Made by a program: the position numbers and the translations under genes. Shown one piece after another: positions 29,646-39,713 of a DNA stretch of 64,000 bases (positions are counted from its first letter, which is position 1; the number at the start of each line of letters is the position of its first letter). This stretch comes from Prevotella herbatica (GTDB lineage Bacteria; Bacteroidota; Bacteroidia; Bacteroidales; Bacteroidaceae), in contig NZ_AP024484.1 of NCBI RefSeq assembly GCF_017347605.1, positions 930,001 to 994,000 of the forward strand. The letters run 5' to 3'. Under the pieces are notes generated by a model, which was not told the DNA's origin, made no database searches, and saw nothing but the letters and a program-made list of their open reading frames with translations.

Positions 29646-29939
29646 ATGGCTATCAAGAAGAAATACAAATGCATTAAGTGCGGATATGAAGCTGACATTT
29701 ACGAAGGTGTAGGCTTTATGGGACAGCATATTGTCACCATGTCTTGTCCGGACTGTCACACCCTGCAACCTCTTGTTGTGGGAGGTGCTATAGGAGATGC
29801 AGCTCCATCATTCCAATCAGAGGCTGGACGTCTATGCCTGAATTGCGGAAGCGACAGAATTTATAAATGGAATGGGAAGACTTGTCCGCAATGTGGCGCA
29901 ACCATGACCGATTCCCAACAAAATGAGTTTTGGACTTGA
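29646..29939 (+). CDS. Small zinc-ribbon protein
   Basis: 97 residues with four CxxC knuckles: CIKC near 9, CPDC near 34, CLNC near 65 and CPQC near 78. The first two and the last two probably form two zinc ribbons, of rubredoxin-like or C4 type. The protein is otherwise small and soluble. Such proteins are conserved in Prevotella and Bacteroides without assigned function. It stands between the ridA terminator and the 3' end of the convergent regulator gene. A dispersed repeat begins 16 bp after its stop. Confidence 0.7.
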   Translation: MAIKKKYKCIKCGYEADIYEGVGFMGQHIVTMSCPDCHTLQPLVVGGAIGDAAPSFQSEAGRLCLNCGSDRIYKWNGKTCPQCGATMTDSQQNEFWT

Positions 29940-29954
29940 TTGCGTTTTAACTCC

Positions 29955-29988
29955 CCCACCAGAAAAAGTTTTTTCTAATGCCACTAAT
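29955..29988. repeat. Dispersed repeat copy between convergent genes
   Basis: The segment CACCAGAAAAAGTTTTTT and the following AATGCCACTAAT closely match 43604-43636, differing by one- or two-base gaps in the A and T runs. The copy ends at the stop codon of the regulator gene. Confidence 0.6.
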
Positions 29989-32819
29989 TACTCAAATTCA
30001 ATTAGAAAATCTGTTAGGGACTTGTCTGCCGCAATATCCATTTTTTTGCGTAGACGATACCTTGCACCTTCTACACCACGTATTGTAAGATTAGTGAATC
30101 TGGCAATATCCTTCGTATTGAGATTCAGACGGAGAAGAGCACAAAACCTTAAATCAGACGGAGTTAGATTTGGATATTTTTTGTGTAGATTACGGAAGAA
30201 ATTCTTGTGTATAAGATCAAAATTATTTTGGAATACAGACCAGAACTGATCCGTATCATTGTTGTCTATCATGCTAAGCATTCTATCTATGTCTCTTCTG
30301 CTTAATGAACCCGTTCGTTCCTTTTCACGTAATGCATCCTTTATCGCTTCCACAGAGTTCTTCCTTGCTACATTAGCCAGAGCCAGACTGGCCATCTCTT
30401 TCCCTTTCACCTCTATCTCGTTTTCAAGCAACAACTTTTGCTGTTGAGCTATAATTTGTTCTTGCTCCAATACTTTCAGACTCTTGCGCATAAGTTCATC
30501 ATTGGCTTTTTCTTGATTTATATGTATCAGTTTGTTTGAACGCCAGTTAATGTATATGTGAATAATAATATAAAGTAATATAGCGTAGAATATAAAAGCA
30601 ACCCAAGATAATAGTAAAGGTCTGTTATGACTGAACCTATATACCGTTTGCCCCAATACCTTACCTGATACAGAACAAACAGTTGCTGTAAACTTGTAAT
30701 CACCATAGTTTAAACTGTTGTAAACCACATTTGGTGATTCCGACTGTGAGTTTATATTCGTTCCAGATCCTTCCAGTTTATATTTGAATATATACTTTTC
30801 ATTATTATAATTTGGGTAAGATAGAGCAATCGAAATATTGTCGTTTGTTGATATGCTCTCCTCTTCATCATTGCAAGATAACAGATGCAATTTGTTGTCT
30901 GAATCATAATTACCAACCTTTGTTATTTTAAGTATATATTTAGTGTTGTTGATGTATCCGGAGTTGCTTCTGTAACAACCTATTCCATTATTCATAAAAA
31001 AGAACGCATCATTACCGTTAACGTAGATAGGATTACTACTAGTATTGCATTCTAGACCGAATATAGTACTTGGTATGAACACCTCTGTATCGTATCTGTG
31101 TCCATTGAAATGAACCTTCGAGTATCCATTTTCATCAGCAATCCAGAATGTGTTATTATCGATATTTATAGCCGAGATAACACCTTTTTTACAAATGTTA
31201 TCTAGTTCATGATATTCGATTATTCGCTTTTGAATATCATCATAAGTATATAGTTTATATCCATCAGAGAATATTACACGACCTCTAATATTCAGAACGT
31301 GCATCTTAACCGAATATACAGTCCCCGGCATAGATTTATAGTAGTGCCAGTGGACTATTCTCTTTAGATCTTTAGACAATTCTATCTTAAAAAGTCCTTT
31401 GCTCATTTGTGCTGCCCATATCACACCGCTATTGTCTATTTCAAATTCACTTATAGGCATAGAAAATCCTGTTAAGGAATTTGAGAATATCCATTTACCA
31501 CCAACTTTTCTGTATATTCTAAAGAAACTGTATGACGATTCTATGAGGGCTGTTTGTCCGTAATATGAGTATTCTCTTATACTAGTGCTTCCATTTATAG
31601 CCCCCGGCATCTTAACACTCTCGTTACCATTTATTACTCTAGTACCCAAGTTGTTTCCTGCAAATATATCATTACCGAATCTCGCTACATACCAATTTTG
31701 TCCATCAGTCTTTTTTACCTGATTTATTATTCCTTTTGCTATATCATACCTCCAAACAGAAAGATTAGTTCCGATATATGCATTATTGTTGACAATGCTC
31801 ATTCCATAAACCATTCCTATAGGTTGGTTGAAATTGTCAGTACGTAATATTGTAAGAGGGATTCCCGTATGTATAAGTGATATACCTATATCCAGAGCCG
31901 CCCATATATTGTTTTCCCTGTCAATGAATAGTCGTAATACAGTATTATCATATAGGCGGTTTTCCATATTATAATGCCATTTACTACGTCCATTATTGTC
32001 TATAGCATATATTCCGTTTGATATCGTTCCTATTATGATTGTGGATTGTCCTAATATTACTCCTCGGTTTACTTGGTATTTCATCAGGTCATTATCAATC
32101 TTTGTTCTCCATTTTGTCAGTTTACCTTTCGAGAAAAGAAATATACCGTTATGTTCTGTTAAAAGCAATATCCTATTATTGCTATATGGCAATGCTGCTA
32201 CGACATTATCATCTCCATAAGATTTCCTATCCAGAAGATGTACAAACTTATTATTACGAAGCAAATAGAAATCCCCATTAATCATTTGTACATATATCTC
32301 CTTATTTAGCGAGAAAAAGTAAAGAGGCATATTCTTTGAATCGAAATGAGATGTTATTTTACCTTTGTAATAGTCGAACCAAGAGCAGAACGATTGGAAA
32401 TACACGTGCCCGTTTGGCGTTTTAATGATGTTCCATATCTCATCGTTATGCGCCTTATAGTTTTTCGGCCATAGCGAAGTATACACATATTGTCCATATA
32501 AGTTTTGTTCGAAATATCCGAAATCAGTATACGCCCCGGCGTATATTCTTTTCCCGTCGGCCATTACCGATCTTACAACACCGTTTCCCGGCATAGGAGT
32601 TAGAGTCCAGTTGTATCCGTCAAACGAGAGTAGTCCTTTATTATTACCAAAGAACATTCTTCCATATACATCTTGCGTGCACGACCAGTTTTGCAAATCC
32701 CCATTATATTTGGATGGTGCAAAGTTTGTAACGATAGGCATTAGTTCAGATGCGTATGAGTTGACAGGTATTATTATCAGTAATATTACAAAATAGTATT
32801 TCTTCAAATTTAAAAGCAT
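29988..32819 (-). CDS. SusR-like membrane-spanning transcriptional regulator with beta-propeller sensor
   Basis: 943 residues. Signal-anchor (MLLNLKKYYFVILLIIIPVNSYA), then about 600 periplasmic residues of beta-propeller repeats with WSCTQDVYGRMFFGNNKGLLSFDG-type blades, then a triple-Tyr (Y_Y_Y) domain ending near residue 725. One membrane helix (about 733-757, LLLSWVAFIFYAILLYIII) is followed by a coiled coil and a C-terminal LuxR-like helix-turn-helix (LTPSDLRFCALLRLNLNTKDIARFTNLTIRGVEGARYRL). There is no histidine kinase or receiver, unlike hybrid two-component systems. It is divergent from susC and probably senses the glucan fragments that the locus imports, activating it directly. Confidence 0.85.
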   Translation of the reverse strand: MLLNLKKYYFVILLIIIPVNSYASELMPIVTNFAPSKYNGDLQNWSCTQDVYGRMFFGNNKGLLSFDGYNWTLTPMPGNGVVRSVMADGKRIYAGAYTDFGYFEQNLYGQYVYTSLWPKNYKAHNDEIWNIIKTPNGHVYFQSFCSWFDYYKGKITSHFDSKNMPLYFFSLNKEIYVQMINGDFYLLRNNKFVHLLDRKSYGDDNVVAALPYSNNRILLLTEHNGIFLFSKGKLTKWRTKIDNDLMKYQVNRGVILGQSTIIIGTISNGIYAIDNNGRSKWHYNMENRLYDNTVLRLFIDRENNIWAALDIGISLIHTGIPLTILRTDNFNQPIGMVYGMSIVNNNAYIGTNLSVWRYDIAKGIINQVKKTDGQNWYVARFGNDIFAGNNLGTRVINGNESVKMPGAINGSTSIREYSYYGQTALIESSYSFFRIYRKVGGKWIFSNSLTGFSMPISEFEIDNSGVIWAAQMSKGLFKIELSKDLKRIVHWHYYKSMPGTVYSVKMHVLNIRGRVIFSDGYKLYTYDDIQKRIIEYHELDNICKKGVISAINIDNNTFWIADENGYSKVHFNGHRYDTEVFIPSTIFGLECNTSSNPIYVNGNDAFFFMNNGIGCYRSNSGYINNTKYILKITKVGNYDSDNKLHLLSCNDEEESISTNDNISIALSYPNYNNEKYIFKYKLEGSGTNINSQSESPNVVYNSLNYGDYKFTATVCSVSGKVLGQTVYRFSHNRPLLLSWVAFIFYAILLYIIIHIYINWRSNKLIHINQEKANDELMRKSLKVLEQEQIIAQQQKLLLENEIEVKGKEMASLALANVARKNSVEAIKDALREKERTGSLSRRDIDRMLSMIDNNDTDQFWSVFQNNFDLIHKNFFRNLHKKYPNLTPSDLRFCALLRLNLNTKDIARFTNLTIRGVEGARYRLRKKMDIAADKSLTDFLIEFE

Positions 32820-32845
32820 AACATGGTATAATAGTTAATGAATTG

Positions 32846-32853
32846 CAAATATA
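32846..32853 (-). promoter_or_regulatory. -7 box for the SusR-like regulator
   Basis: On the - strand TATATTTG matches TAnnTTTG, 27 bp before the start codon. Confidence 0.55.
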
Positions 32854-33060
32854 CATTTTTATTATCATTCAACAAAAAAATATTTCTAAAAATATTATTT
32901 TTGTTATCTGCTGATAATTAATTAGTTACAGACTAAAACGTACTAAAATCGTAGTAACATTATATGGTATCGTAGTCGTAGCGTATTTTATTTTTTGCTA
33001 TTAAAGGATAATATTACTTCTTTTGTAACGTGAAACAATTATTAACCTAAATACATTGAT

Positions 33061-36000
33061 ATGAAAAAAAAGTTTTATTTATTACTCATCTCATTTTTTA
33101 TTATTCAACTGAGTTTTGCTCAGAACAATACAATAAAAGGAACTGTAGTCGACAAGGTGGATCAGCCTATTGTTGGAGCTACAGTAATGGTTGATGGTAC
33201 AAGTCACGGATCCGTGACAGATATGAATGGTGAGTTCACAATTAAAGATGTATCATCAGGTGCAACAGTAAGTTTTTCATTTGTTGGAATGAAAACTAAA
33301 AAGGTTAAGGCATCGTCAGATATGAAAGTAACATTAGAGGACGATATGCAAAATCTTGAAGATGTTGTTGTTATTGGTTACGGAGCTGCAAAAGCAAAAG
33401 ATTTAACATCACCTATTACAGTCGTTAAATCAGCAGATATCAGTTCTGTTCCTTCTACATCACCAATGACTGCGATACAAGGCAAGGTTGCTGGTGTAAA
33501 TGTAATAAGCAGTGGAACTCCTGGTTCAGGGCCAACAGTCAGAATACGCGGAGCTGGTTCATTTGCCAACAGTTCACCTCTTTATGTCGTAGACGGTATG
33601 TTTTATGACGATATCAATTTTCTTAACAATGAGGATATTGAAGAAATGTCAATATTAAAAGATGCCTCTGCTGCAGCTATTTATGGTGTAAGAGCAGCCA
33701 ACGGAGTTGTTATTGTTACCACAAAAAAAGGAAAGAAGAACCAGCCAGCAAAGATTACCTATGATGGATATGTAGGTTTCCAGAAAGCTACCAATGTTCT
33801 TAAGATGGCAAATTCTCAGCAGTACGCAACAATGCTTCTTGAGGCAAACAACGATGCTTATTCTCCAATCATAAAATCATCAATAGATAAATATGGTGGT
33901 AGCTATTCCGGTTCAGATTTTCACAATTGGACTTTTGGCAGTGATACAGACTGGTATAAAGAATTGCTTCGTACAGCTATTATCAGCAACCACAGCCTTG
34001 GTATCACAGGCGGTAGTGAGAAAACCACTTATTCTCTAGGTATGAGTTACCTCTATCAAGACGGAGTTATGGATGTAAAAAACAATTACAAACGTCTCAA
34101 CTTCCGTGCTGCTCTCGATTATGATGCCACATCATGGTTGAAGGTAGGCTTTAGTAGTGTAGTTAGCATTTCCAATCAGATATTGCCAAACAACAGCGCA
34201 TGGCAGCAGGCTTTTAATGCTCCGAGCATTTATCCTGTATACGATGCTAATAACACAAGTTCATTCCCTAACAAGTATGCCTCTCCATCAAGTGTTGGTT
34301 TTACTTCCAATTTCTACAATCCTGTAGCTACAGCTAATTACTTTAACTCAAAGAACGATTCTCATCAGTATCTTACAAGTCTTTATGCACAGATTAATCT
34401 GATACCTGAGAAACTTAACGTAAAGACAAGTGTAAACTATAATTATCAGAACATTAACGGAAAGGTTTTCACACCTACATATTACGTTAGCAGCTGGCAG
34501 CAGAATACAACAACTAGTCTGACTAAGAGCACCACAAGCTATGACAACTATATATGGGATAATATCATGACCTATCGCGACAGTTATGGTCAGCACAACT
34601 TTGGTGCAATGTTAGGTATGTCAATGCGACAGGAGAAGTATCGCTTCTTAAGTGGAACAGCTGTTAACGTGCCTGAGGGTAAAGAAGAATACCAATATCT
34701 CAGTCAGGGAAATTCAACAGGTATCACTCTTTCTGATAATGGATCAACATATCGCGGTCTGTCATATTTCGCACGTTTGAACTACGATTATGCCGGAAAG
34801 TATTACCTCATGTTCACAATGCGTGCCGACGGTTCATCTAAGTATCAGGACAAATGGGGCTATTTCCCATCTGTAGGTGCATCATGGGTCGTAACCGAAG
34901 AGCCGTTTATGAAGAATCAGAGCGCAATAGAATATCTTAAGTTACGTGCCAGCTGGGGACGTCTTGGTAACGACCACGTTGCTGCAAGTGATGGATTCGC
35001 AAGCATAGCAACAGGTAACGGTTCATCAGGCGTATTTGGTAACACCACACTGCCCGGATATCAAAACACATCATATTTTAGTTGGCTACAGTGGGAAGTT
35101 GTAGATGAAATCAACGCTGGTCTTAACTTCTCTACCCTTCAGGGCAGGTTAAATGTAGATGCAGATTATTTCCACCGCATGACCAAACATGCTGTCATAT
35201 CTCCTAAAATAGCCTTCAGCAATCAAACACTTGCCGGCAATTATGGTAAGATTCTAAACGAAGGATTTGATCTTTCTGCTACATGGTCAGACCGTGTAGG
35301 CAAAGACTTCAAGTATCATGTTGGAACTAATATTTCAGTACTTAAAAACCGAGTTAAAGACCTTGGTGGACCAAGTATAATCAAAGGTGGCGAAACTGTA
35401 AATATAGTAGGTGAAGAAATGAACTCATTCTATGGATATAAGGTTATCGGCATTTATCAGACTGCAGCTGAGTGTGCAGCCGATCCTACAGCCGTAAAGA
35501 ATGGTCTGCAGCTTGGTGATTTCAAGTATGAAGATAAAAATGGTGATGGTATTGTTGATGGCAACGACCGTCAGGCACTTGGCTCTTATATTCCTAAGTT
35601 CACTTACGGTATCAATGCAGGCTTCTCTTGGAAGAATCTTGATTTTGAAGTAAGCACATACGGTCAGTCAGGAGCAAAGATGTATAACCGCAAGCGCGCT
35701 CTACGTTATGCTCAGAGCAACTACAACTTTGATTACGATCAGTTTAAGAACCGTTGGACGGGCGAAGGCTCAACCAATAGTTATCCATCTGCTGCTGCAC
35801 TTATCCGTAGTTGGAATATATCAGATCAGCGTGTTAACTCATTCTTTGTAGAAAGTGCAAATTATTTCCGCATCCAGAATGTTACGTTAGGTTATACATT
35901 CAAAAATATAAAGATGGGTAGTTACACACTTCCAAGTATACGCCTCAGTGCCACAGCCGACCGCCCGTTCACAACCTTCTCTGCTAATTCATTCACACCT

Positions 36001-36084
36001 GAGCTAAGTGATGCACAAGGTTGGGATACAGAGGTCTATCCTATAACTGCAACTTATACATTTGGTATTCAAATACAATTCTAA
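33061..36084 (+). CDS. SusC-like TonB-dependent transporter
   Basis: 1007 residues. Signal peptide, carboxypeptidase-regulatory-like domain (GTVVDKVDQPIVGATVMVDG), and the SusC/RagA plug signature VVVIGYGAAKAKDLTSPI and PLYVVDGMFYDDINFLNNEDIEEMSILKDASAAAIYGVRAANGV. The barrel is complete and ends in TATYTFGIQIQF. It imports oligosaccharides across the outer membrane with the SusD partner encoded 18 bp downstream. It is the first gene of a five-gene operon. Ligand specificity is inferred from the downstream GH144 and GH3 enzymes to be beta-1,2-glucan pieces. Confidence 0.95.
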   Translation: MKKKFYLLLISFFIIQLSFAQNNTIKGTVVDKVDQPIVGATVMVDGTSHGSVTDMNGEFTIKDVSSGATVSFSFVGMKTKKVKASSDMKVTLEDDMQNLEDVVVIGYGAAKAKDLTSPITVVKSADISSVPSTSPMTAIQGKVAGVNVISSGTPGSGPTVRIRGAGSFANSSPLYVVDGMFYDDINFLNNEDIEEMSILKDASAAAIYGVRAANGVVIVTTKKGKKNQPAKITYDGYVGFQKATNVLKMANSQQYATMLLEANNDAYSPIIKSSIDKYGGSYSGSDFHNWTFGSDTDWYKELLRTAIISNHSLGITGGSEKTTYSLGMSYLYQDGVMDVKNNYKRLNFRAALDYDATSWLKVGFSSVVSISNQILPNNSAWQQAFNAPSIYPVYDANNTSSFPNKYASPSSVGFTSNFYNPVATANYFNSKNDSHQYLTSLYAQINLIPEKLNVKTSVNYNYQNINGKVFTPTYYVSSWQQNTTTSLTKSTTSYDNYIWDNIMTYRDSYGQHNFGAMLGMSMRQEKYRFLSGTAVNVPEGKEEYQYLSQGNSTGITLSDNGSTYRGLSYFARLNYDYAGKYYLMFTMRADGSSKYQDKWGYFPSVGASWVVTEEPFMKNQSAIEYLKLRASWGRLGNDHVAASDGFASIATGNGSSGVFGNTTLPGYQNTSYFSWLQWEVVDEINAGLNFSTLQGRLNVDADYFHRMTKHAVISPKIAFSNQTLAGNYGKILNEGFDLSATWSDRVGKDFKYHVGTNISVLKNRVKDLGGPSIIKGGETVNIVGEEMNSFYGYKVIGIYQTAAECAADPTAVKNGLQLGDFKYEDKNGDGIVDGNDRQALGSYIPKFTYGINAGFSWKNLDFEVSTYGQSGAKMYNRKRALRYAQSNYNFDYDQFKNRWTGEGSTNSYPSAAALIRSWNISDQRVNSFFVESANYFRIQNVTLGYTFKNIKMGSYTLPSIRLSATADRPFTTFSANSFTPELSDAQGWDTEVYPITATYTFGIQIQF

Positions 36085-36102
36085 CGCATAAAATTTAGTA
36101 CA

Positions 36103-37593
36103 ATGAAAATTAATAAATATATATCTGTTATAGCTGTTGGCACATTATTGCTTGCTATTACTTCATGCAGTAGTTATCTGGATAAAGATCCCGAAAACAG
36201 CGTGCCCGAAAAAAACGTGGACTTCACAGATGTGGCTAATATGTACCAGCCTGTGTCAGGTGTATACGCAAAACTCCGTACAGGAGGTATGCACTGGGTA
36301 ATATGGCCGCTTTCTATCATCCGCGATGATGATGTATGGTCAGGACGTGTAGATGATCAGGCTATCCTGAATCAGTTTGGAGGAAAGACCAATGATCCTA
36401 CTGGGTACAATTATGATAATACCTTCTGGGGACTTAATGAGATGTGGAATCAGTATTATGGTATGATTAAGGTTGCCAATGCAGCTTTGGAATCACTCAA
36501 TAATTACGCGGAAAACACCACGAATAGTGCAGTCCTTACAACAAACAAATCGTATCAAGGAGAGGTTCGAATACTTAGAGCCTATGCATACTGGCGCCTT
36601 ACACAGGCCTTTGGTCCTGTAACTATTCTGAGTAGCAATAGTCAGACAGACCTCACCCGTTCGACGGTGAAATCAGTGTACAATTATATTCTTGGTGATT
36701 TGCAGTACGCTATAGACAACTGTCCTAAAGTTCGTCCCAACGAGATGGAGCATGTCGGAGCAGCTACCGCATATACCGCAGAGGCTTTGGCAGCAAAGAT
36801 CTATCTTAACGAAGGCGACTATGCTAAAGTAGAAGATCTCACCAACGATATCATCAATAGCAATAAATTCCAGTTATATCCCGACTTCTACGAGCTGTTT
36901 AAGATACCCGGAAAACTATGTGATGAGAGTTTGTTGGAAAGTCAGTGTACCGACTTCGGTTTAGGATCAGGTGATATGGTAGATGCCGATCAATGGTTTG
37001 TATTCCAAGGTCCAGCCAATGATGGTGATATTTCAGGATGGGGTTTTATCGGTCTTTACAAATCATTCCGCGACTGGGCTAAGGATAGAGGTGAAACAGT
37101 TAGATACACCACATCATTCCTAGAAGCAGGAACAACAACTCCAAGTGGTGACGTCATCCGTCCACTACAGAATCCTACCCAGACAGACTGTTGGAACGGT
37201 AAAGCTTATACTCCAAAGAATGAGTTAACTTCAGGACGTACCAAATACGGTTCAAATAATAATATCCGTATACTTCGTTACGCCGATGTTCTCCTGATGA
37301 ATGCAGAAGCGAAGGTTCGTCAGAGTAAGAATGGCGATACACCGTTCAACCTCGTAAGAGCACGTGCCAAGATGCCAGCTATAAACAATGTTACTGTCGA
37401 CCAGATTCTTGACGAGCGCCGCATGGAACTATGCTGCGAGTGGGGAGAACGTTACAACGACTTGGTCCGTACGGGAAAGGCAGCTAGCGTTTTAGGCAAG
37501 TATGGATGGACCGAAGCCAAAACATATTATCCTATTCCGTTCGATCAACTTTCAGACAATCCTGATTTGAATAAAGAACCAATAGATAAGTAA
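36103..37593 (+). CDS. SusD-like surface glycan-binding lipoprotein
   Basis: 496 residues with lipobox TSC, followed by SSYLDKDPEN, typical of SusD/RagB. The TPR-containing SusD fold shows VRILRAYAYWRLTQAFGPVTI, a central loop with few aromatic residues visible, and the C-terminal ILDERRMELCCEWGERYNDLVRTGK plus YYPIPFDQLSDNPDLNKEP. It delivers bound oligosaccharide to SusC. Its stop codon TAA overlaps the next gene's ATG by one base, so translation is coupled. Confidence 0.93.
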   Translation: MKINKYISVIAVGTLLLAITSCSSYLDKDPENSVPEKNVDFTDVANMYQPVSGVYAKLRTGGMHWVIWPLSIIRDDDVWSGRVDDQAILNQFGGKTNDPTGYNYDNTFWGLNEMWNQYYGMIKVANAALESLNNYAENTTNSAVLTTNKSYQGEVRILRAYAYWRLTQAFGPVTILSSNSQTDLTRSTVKSVYNYILGDLQYAIDNCPKVRPNEMEHVGAATAYTAEALAAKIYLNEGDYAKVEDLTNDIINSNKFQLYPDFYELFKIPGKLCDESLLESQCTDFGLGSGDMVDADQWFVFQGPANDGDISGWGFIGLYKSFRDWAKDRGETVRYTTSFLEAGTTTPSGDVIRPLQNPTQTDCWNGKAYTPKNELTSGRTKYGSNNNIRILRYADVLLMNAEAKVRQSKNGDTPFNLVRARAKMPAINNVTVDQILDERRMELCCEWGERYNDLVRTGKAASVLGKYGWTEAKTYYPIPFDQLSDNPDLNKEPIDK

Positions 37594-39713
37594 TGACAAA
37601 AACTAACTATATTATACTATTCATATTGTTAATGCTTCCTGCTTCGGCAAGGAGCATTAACTCCTATGATTTTTCAGATACTATAAAAGTTGTAAAAGGA
37701 CAAGTAAGTAATTATTATATCCCTGTACACGATACTTATCAGATTACAGGTCGTGTCACCGATACAGATGGCAACCCCCTTTCGGGTGCAACAGTTATGT
37801 TCTTCGCCAGTCCCAGTCATTGCAATACCAATGCCGACGGCGTATATCATCTTACTGCAACCGACACAGATTTACACCTTTATGTATATTATCCCGGTAA
37901 GGATTTCGCTAATGTCATCAGAAAACGAAGCGATCGCAATATAGATATAAGTATGGTGCCACGTAAGGACACAGCCGTTTCGCTACCCCGACGCAGCGCT
38001 CAGTCCACGCCCTGGTACGACCCTTACCATGCAGGCACAACCACGTTTTGTAACCCACTCAACATAAGTTACAACTACGAGTCGTACGATGATAACGTTA
38101 AGTCGCAAGGTTCGTTTCGCTCTTCAGCAGATCCGATGGCACTTACCTATAAAGGCCACTATATGCTATTTTCTACCAATCAGGGCGGTTTTCATTATTC
38201 AAAGAATCTTAGCGACTGGGATTTCTGTACAGCATCTTTTCAGCGTTTTCCAACAGACGATGATCAGTGCGCCCCCGCAGCTTATGTATCAGGTGACACA
38301 CTCTTCTATACAGGTTCCACCTATAAAGGCTTACCCATTTGGTATACGCTCAATCCATGGTCAGGACGTTGGCGTCAGGCAGTAGAATGCAGCACACTTC
38401 CATCATGGGATCCGTGTCTCTATCTCGATGATGACGGCAAGTTGTATCTTTACTATGGTTCCAGCAACGAATATCCAATAAAGGCAGTCGAGTTGAGTCG
38501 TGACAATTTTCTGCCTATAAGCAAGATTCACGATGTCGTAATGCTTGATCCCAAACATCATGGCTGGGAAAGATTCGGCATGAACAACGACGACGATACC
38601 ACCTTAAAGCCCTTTATGGAAGGAGCCTATATGACGAAACATGACGGTAAGTACTATCTTCAATATGGCGGTCCCGGTACCGAATTTAAAATATATGCCG
38701 ATGGCGTTTATGTAGGTGACAATCCATTGGGGCCTTTTACTTATCAGCGTCATAACCCGATGTGTTACAAACCCGGTGGCTTTGTTCAAGGGTCAGGTCA
38801 CGGCGGAACTTTCGCCGACCAGAAAGGCAACTATTGGCATGTCGCCACATGTATGCTTTCGTTGAAGTATAAGTTTGAGCGTCGTATCGGCCTTTATCCT
38901 ATGGCGTTTGACAGAGACGGAACCATGTATTCTAATACAGCCTTCGGCGATTATCCATGTTGGAATGCCGATAAAGACATCAAAGATCCATCACACCGTT
39001 TCACTGGTTGGATGCTTCTCTCTTATGGCAAGAAAGCAACTGTGTCATCCTCCGACAGTATCTATGTTGCTTCCAGTCTTACAGACGAGGACATGCGCAC
39101 ATTTTGGACAGCCAAGACTGGCAATCCGGGCGAATGGGCACAGCTTGATCTGGGTGCAACAAAAAGTGTCAAGGCTATACAGCTCAATTTTTATGATTAC
39201 AAGACTGTACAGAACAATCGCGCTAACGACCTATACTATCAGTATCGTATCTGGTCAAGTGACAACGGCACAGACTGGCAACTCGTTGTAGACAAGAGTG
39301 ATAATGATAAAGACGCCCCACATGATTATGTAGAGTTGAGGTCGGTATTACATACAAGGTATATTAAAGTGGAAAATCTGCATATGCCCTCATCAGGATA
39401 TTTCTGCCTGTCAGAGATTAGAGTATTTGGAAATACAGACGGCAACAGACCTTCTACGGTAAGACAATTCCGTGTTATCCGCTCAGCCAAAGACACACGC
39501 AACGCATACCTTTCATGGAAACCATCTGCAGGAGCTTACGGCTATAACATCTATTATGGTGTAGCACCCGATAAACTGTACAATAGTATTACCGTGCTAG
39601 GCAGTACATCTTACGATTTCAGAGGCATGGATACCGGTAGCCGTTACTATTTTAACATAGAGGCTTTGGGAGAAACAGGGCGTTCCGAATTATCTAAAAC
39701 TATTATAAAATGA
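37593..39713 (+). CDS. GH43-like propeller enzyme with CBM/FN3 domains
   Basis: 706 residues. Signal peptide, carboxypeptidase-regulatory-like domain at about 45-115 (ITGRVTDTDGNPLSGATVMFF), then a GH43-like five-bladed propeller at about 150-470. The putative catalytic triad sits in SADPMALTYKG, SWDPCLYLDD and PFMEGAYMTKHDGKYYL. An F5/8-type carbohydrate-binding domain (about 490-615, WAQLDLGATKSVKAIQLNF) and a final fibronectin III domain follow. GH43 usually cleaves arabinose or xylose, which does not fit the GH144/GH3 context, so the activity is uncertain. It starts within the susD stop and its TGA overlaps the GH144 start by four bases. Confidence 0.82.
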   Translation: MTKTNYIILFILLMLPASARSINSYDFSDTIKVVKGQVSNYYIPVHDTYQITGRVTDTDGNPLSGATVMFFASPSHCNTNADGVYHLTATDTDLHLYVYYPGKDFANVIRKRSDRNIDISMVPRKDTAVSLPRRSAQSTPWYDPYHAGTTTFCNPLNISYNYESYDDNVKSQGSFRSSADPMALTYKGHYMLFSTNQGGFHYSKNLSDWDFCTASFQRFPTDDDQCAPAAYVSGDTLFYTGSTYKGLPIWYTLNPWSGRWRQAVECSTLPSWDPCLYLDDDGKLYLYYGSSNEYPIKAVELSRDNFLPISKIHDVVMLDPKHHGWERFGMNNDDDTTLKPFMEGAYMTKHDGKYYLQYGGPGTEFKIYADGVYVGDNPLGPFTYQRHNPMCYKPGGFVQGSGHGGTFADQKGNYWHVATCMLSLKYKFERRIGLYPMAFDRDGTMYSNTAFGDYPCWNADKDIKDPSHRFTGWMLLSYGKKATVSSSDSIYVASSLTDEDMRTFWTAKTGNPGEWAQLDLGATKSVKAIQLNFYDYKTVQNNRANDLYYQYRIWSSDNGTDWQLVVDKSDNDKDAPHDYVELRSVLHTRYIKVENLHMPSSGYFCLSEIRVFGNTDGNRPSTVRQFRVIRSAKDTRNAYLSWKPSAGAYGYNIYYGVAPDKLYNSITVLGSTSYDFRGMDTGSRYYFNIEALGETGRSELSKTIIK

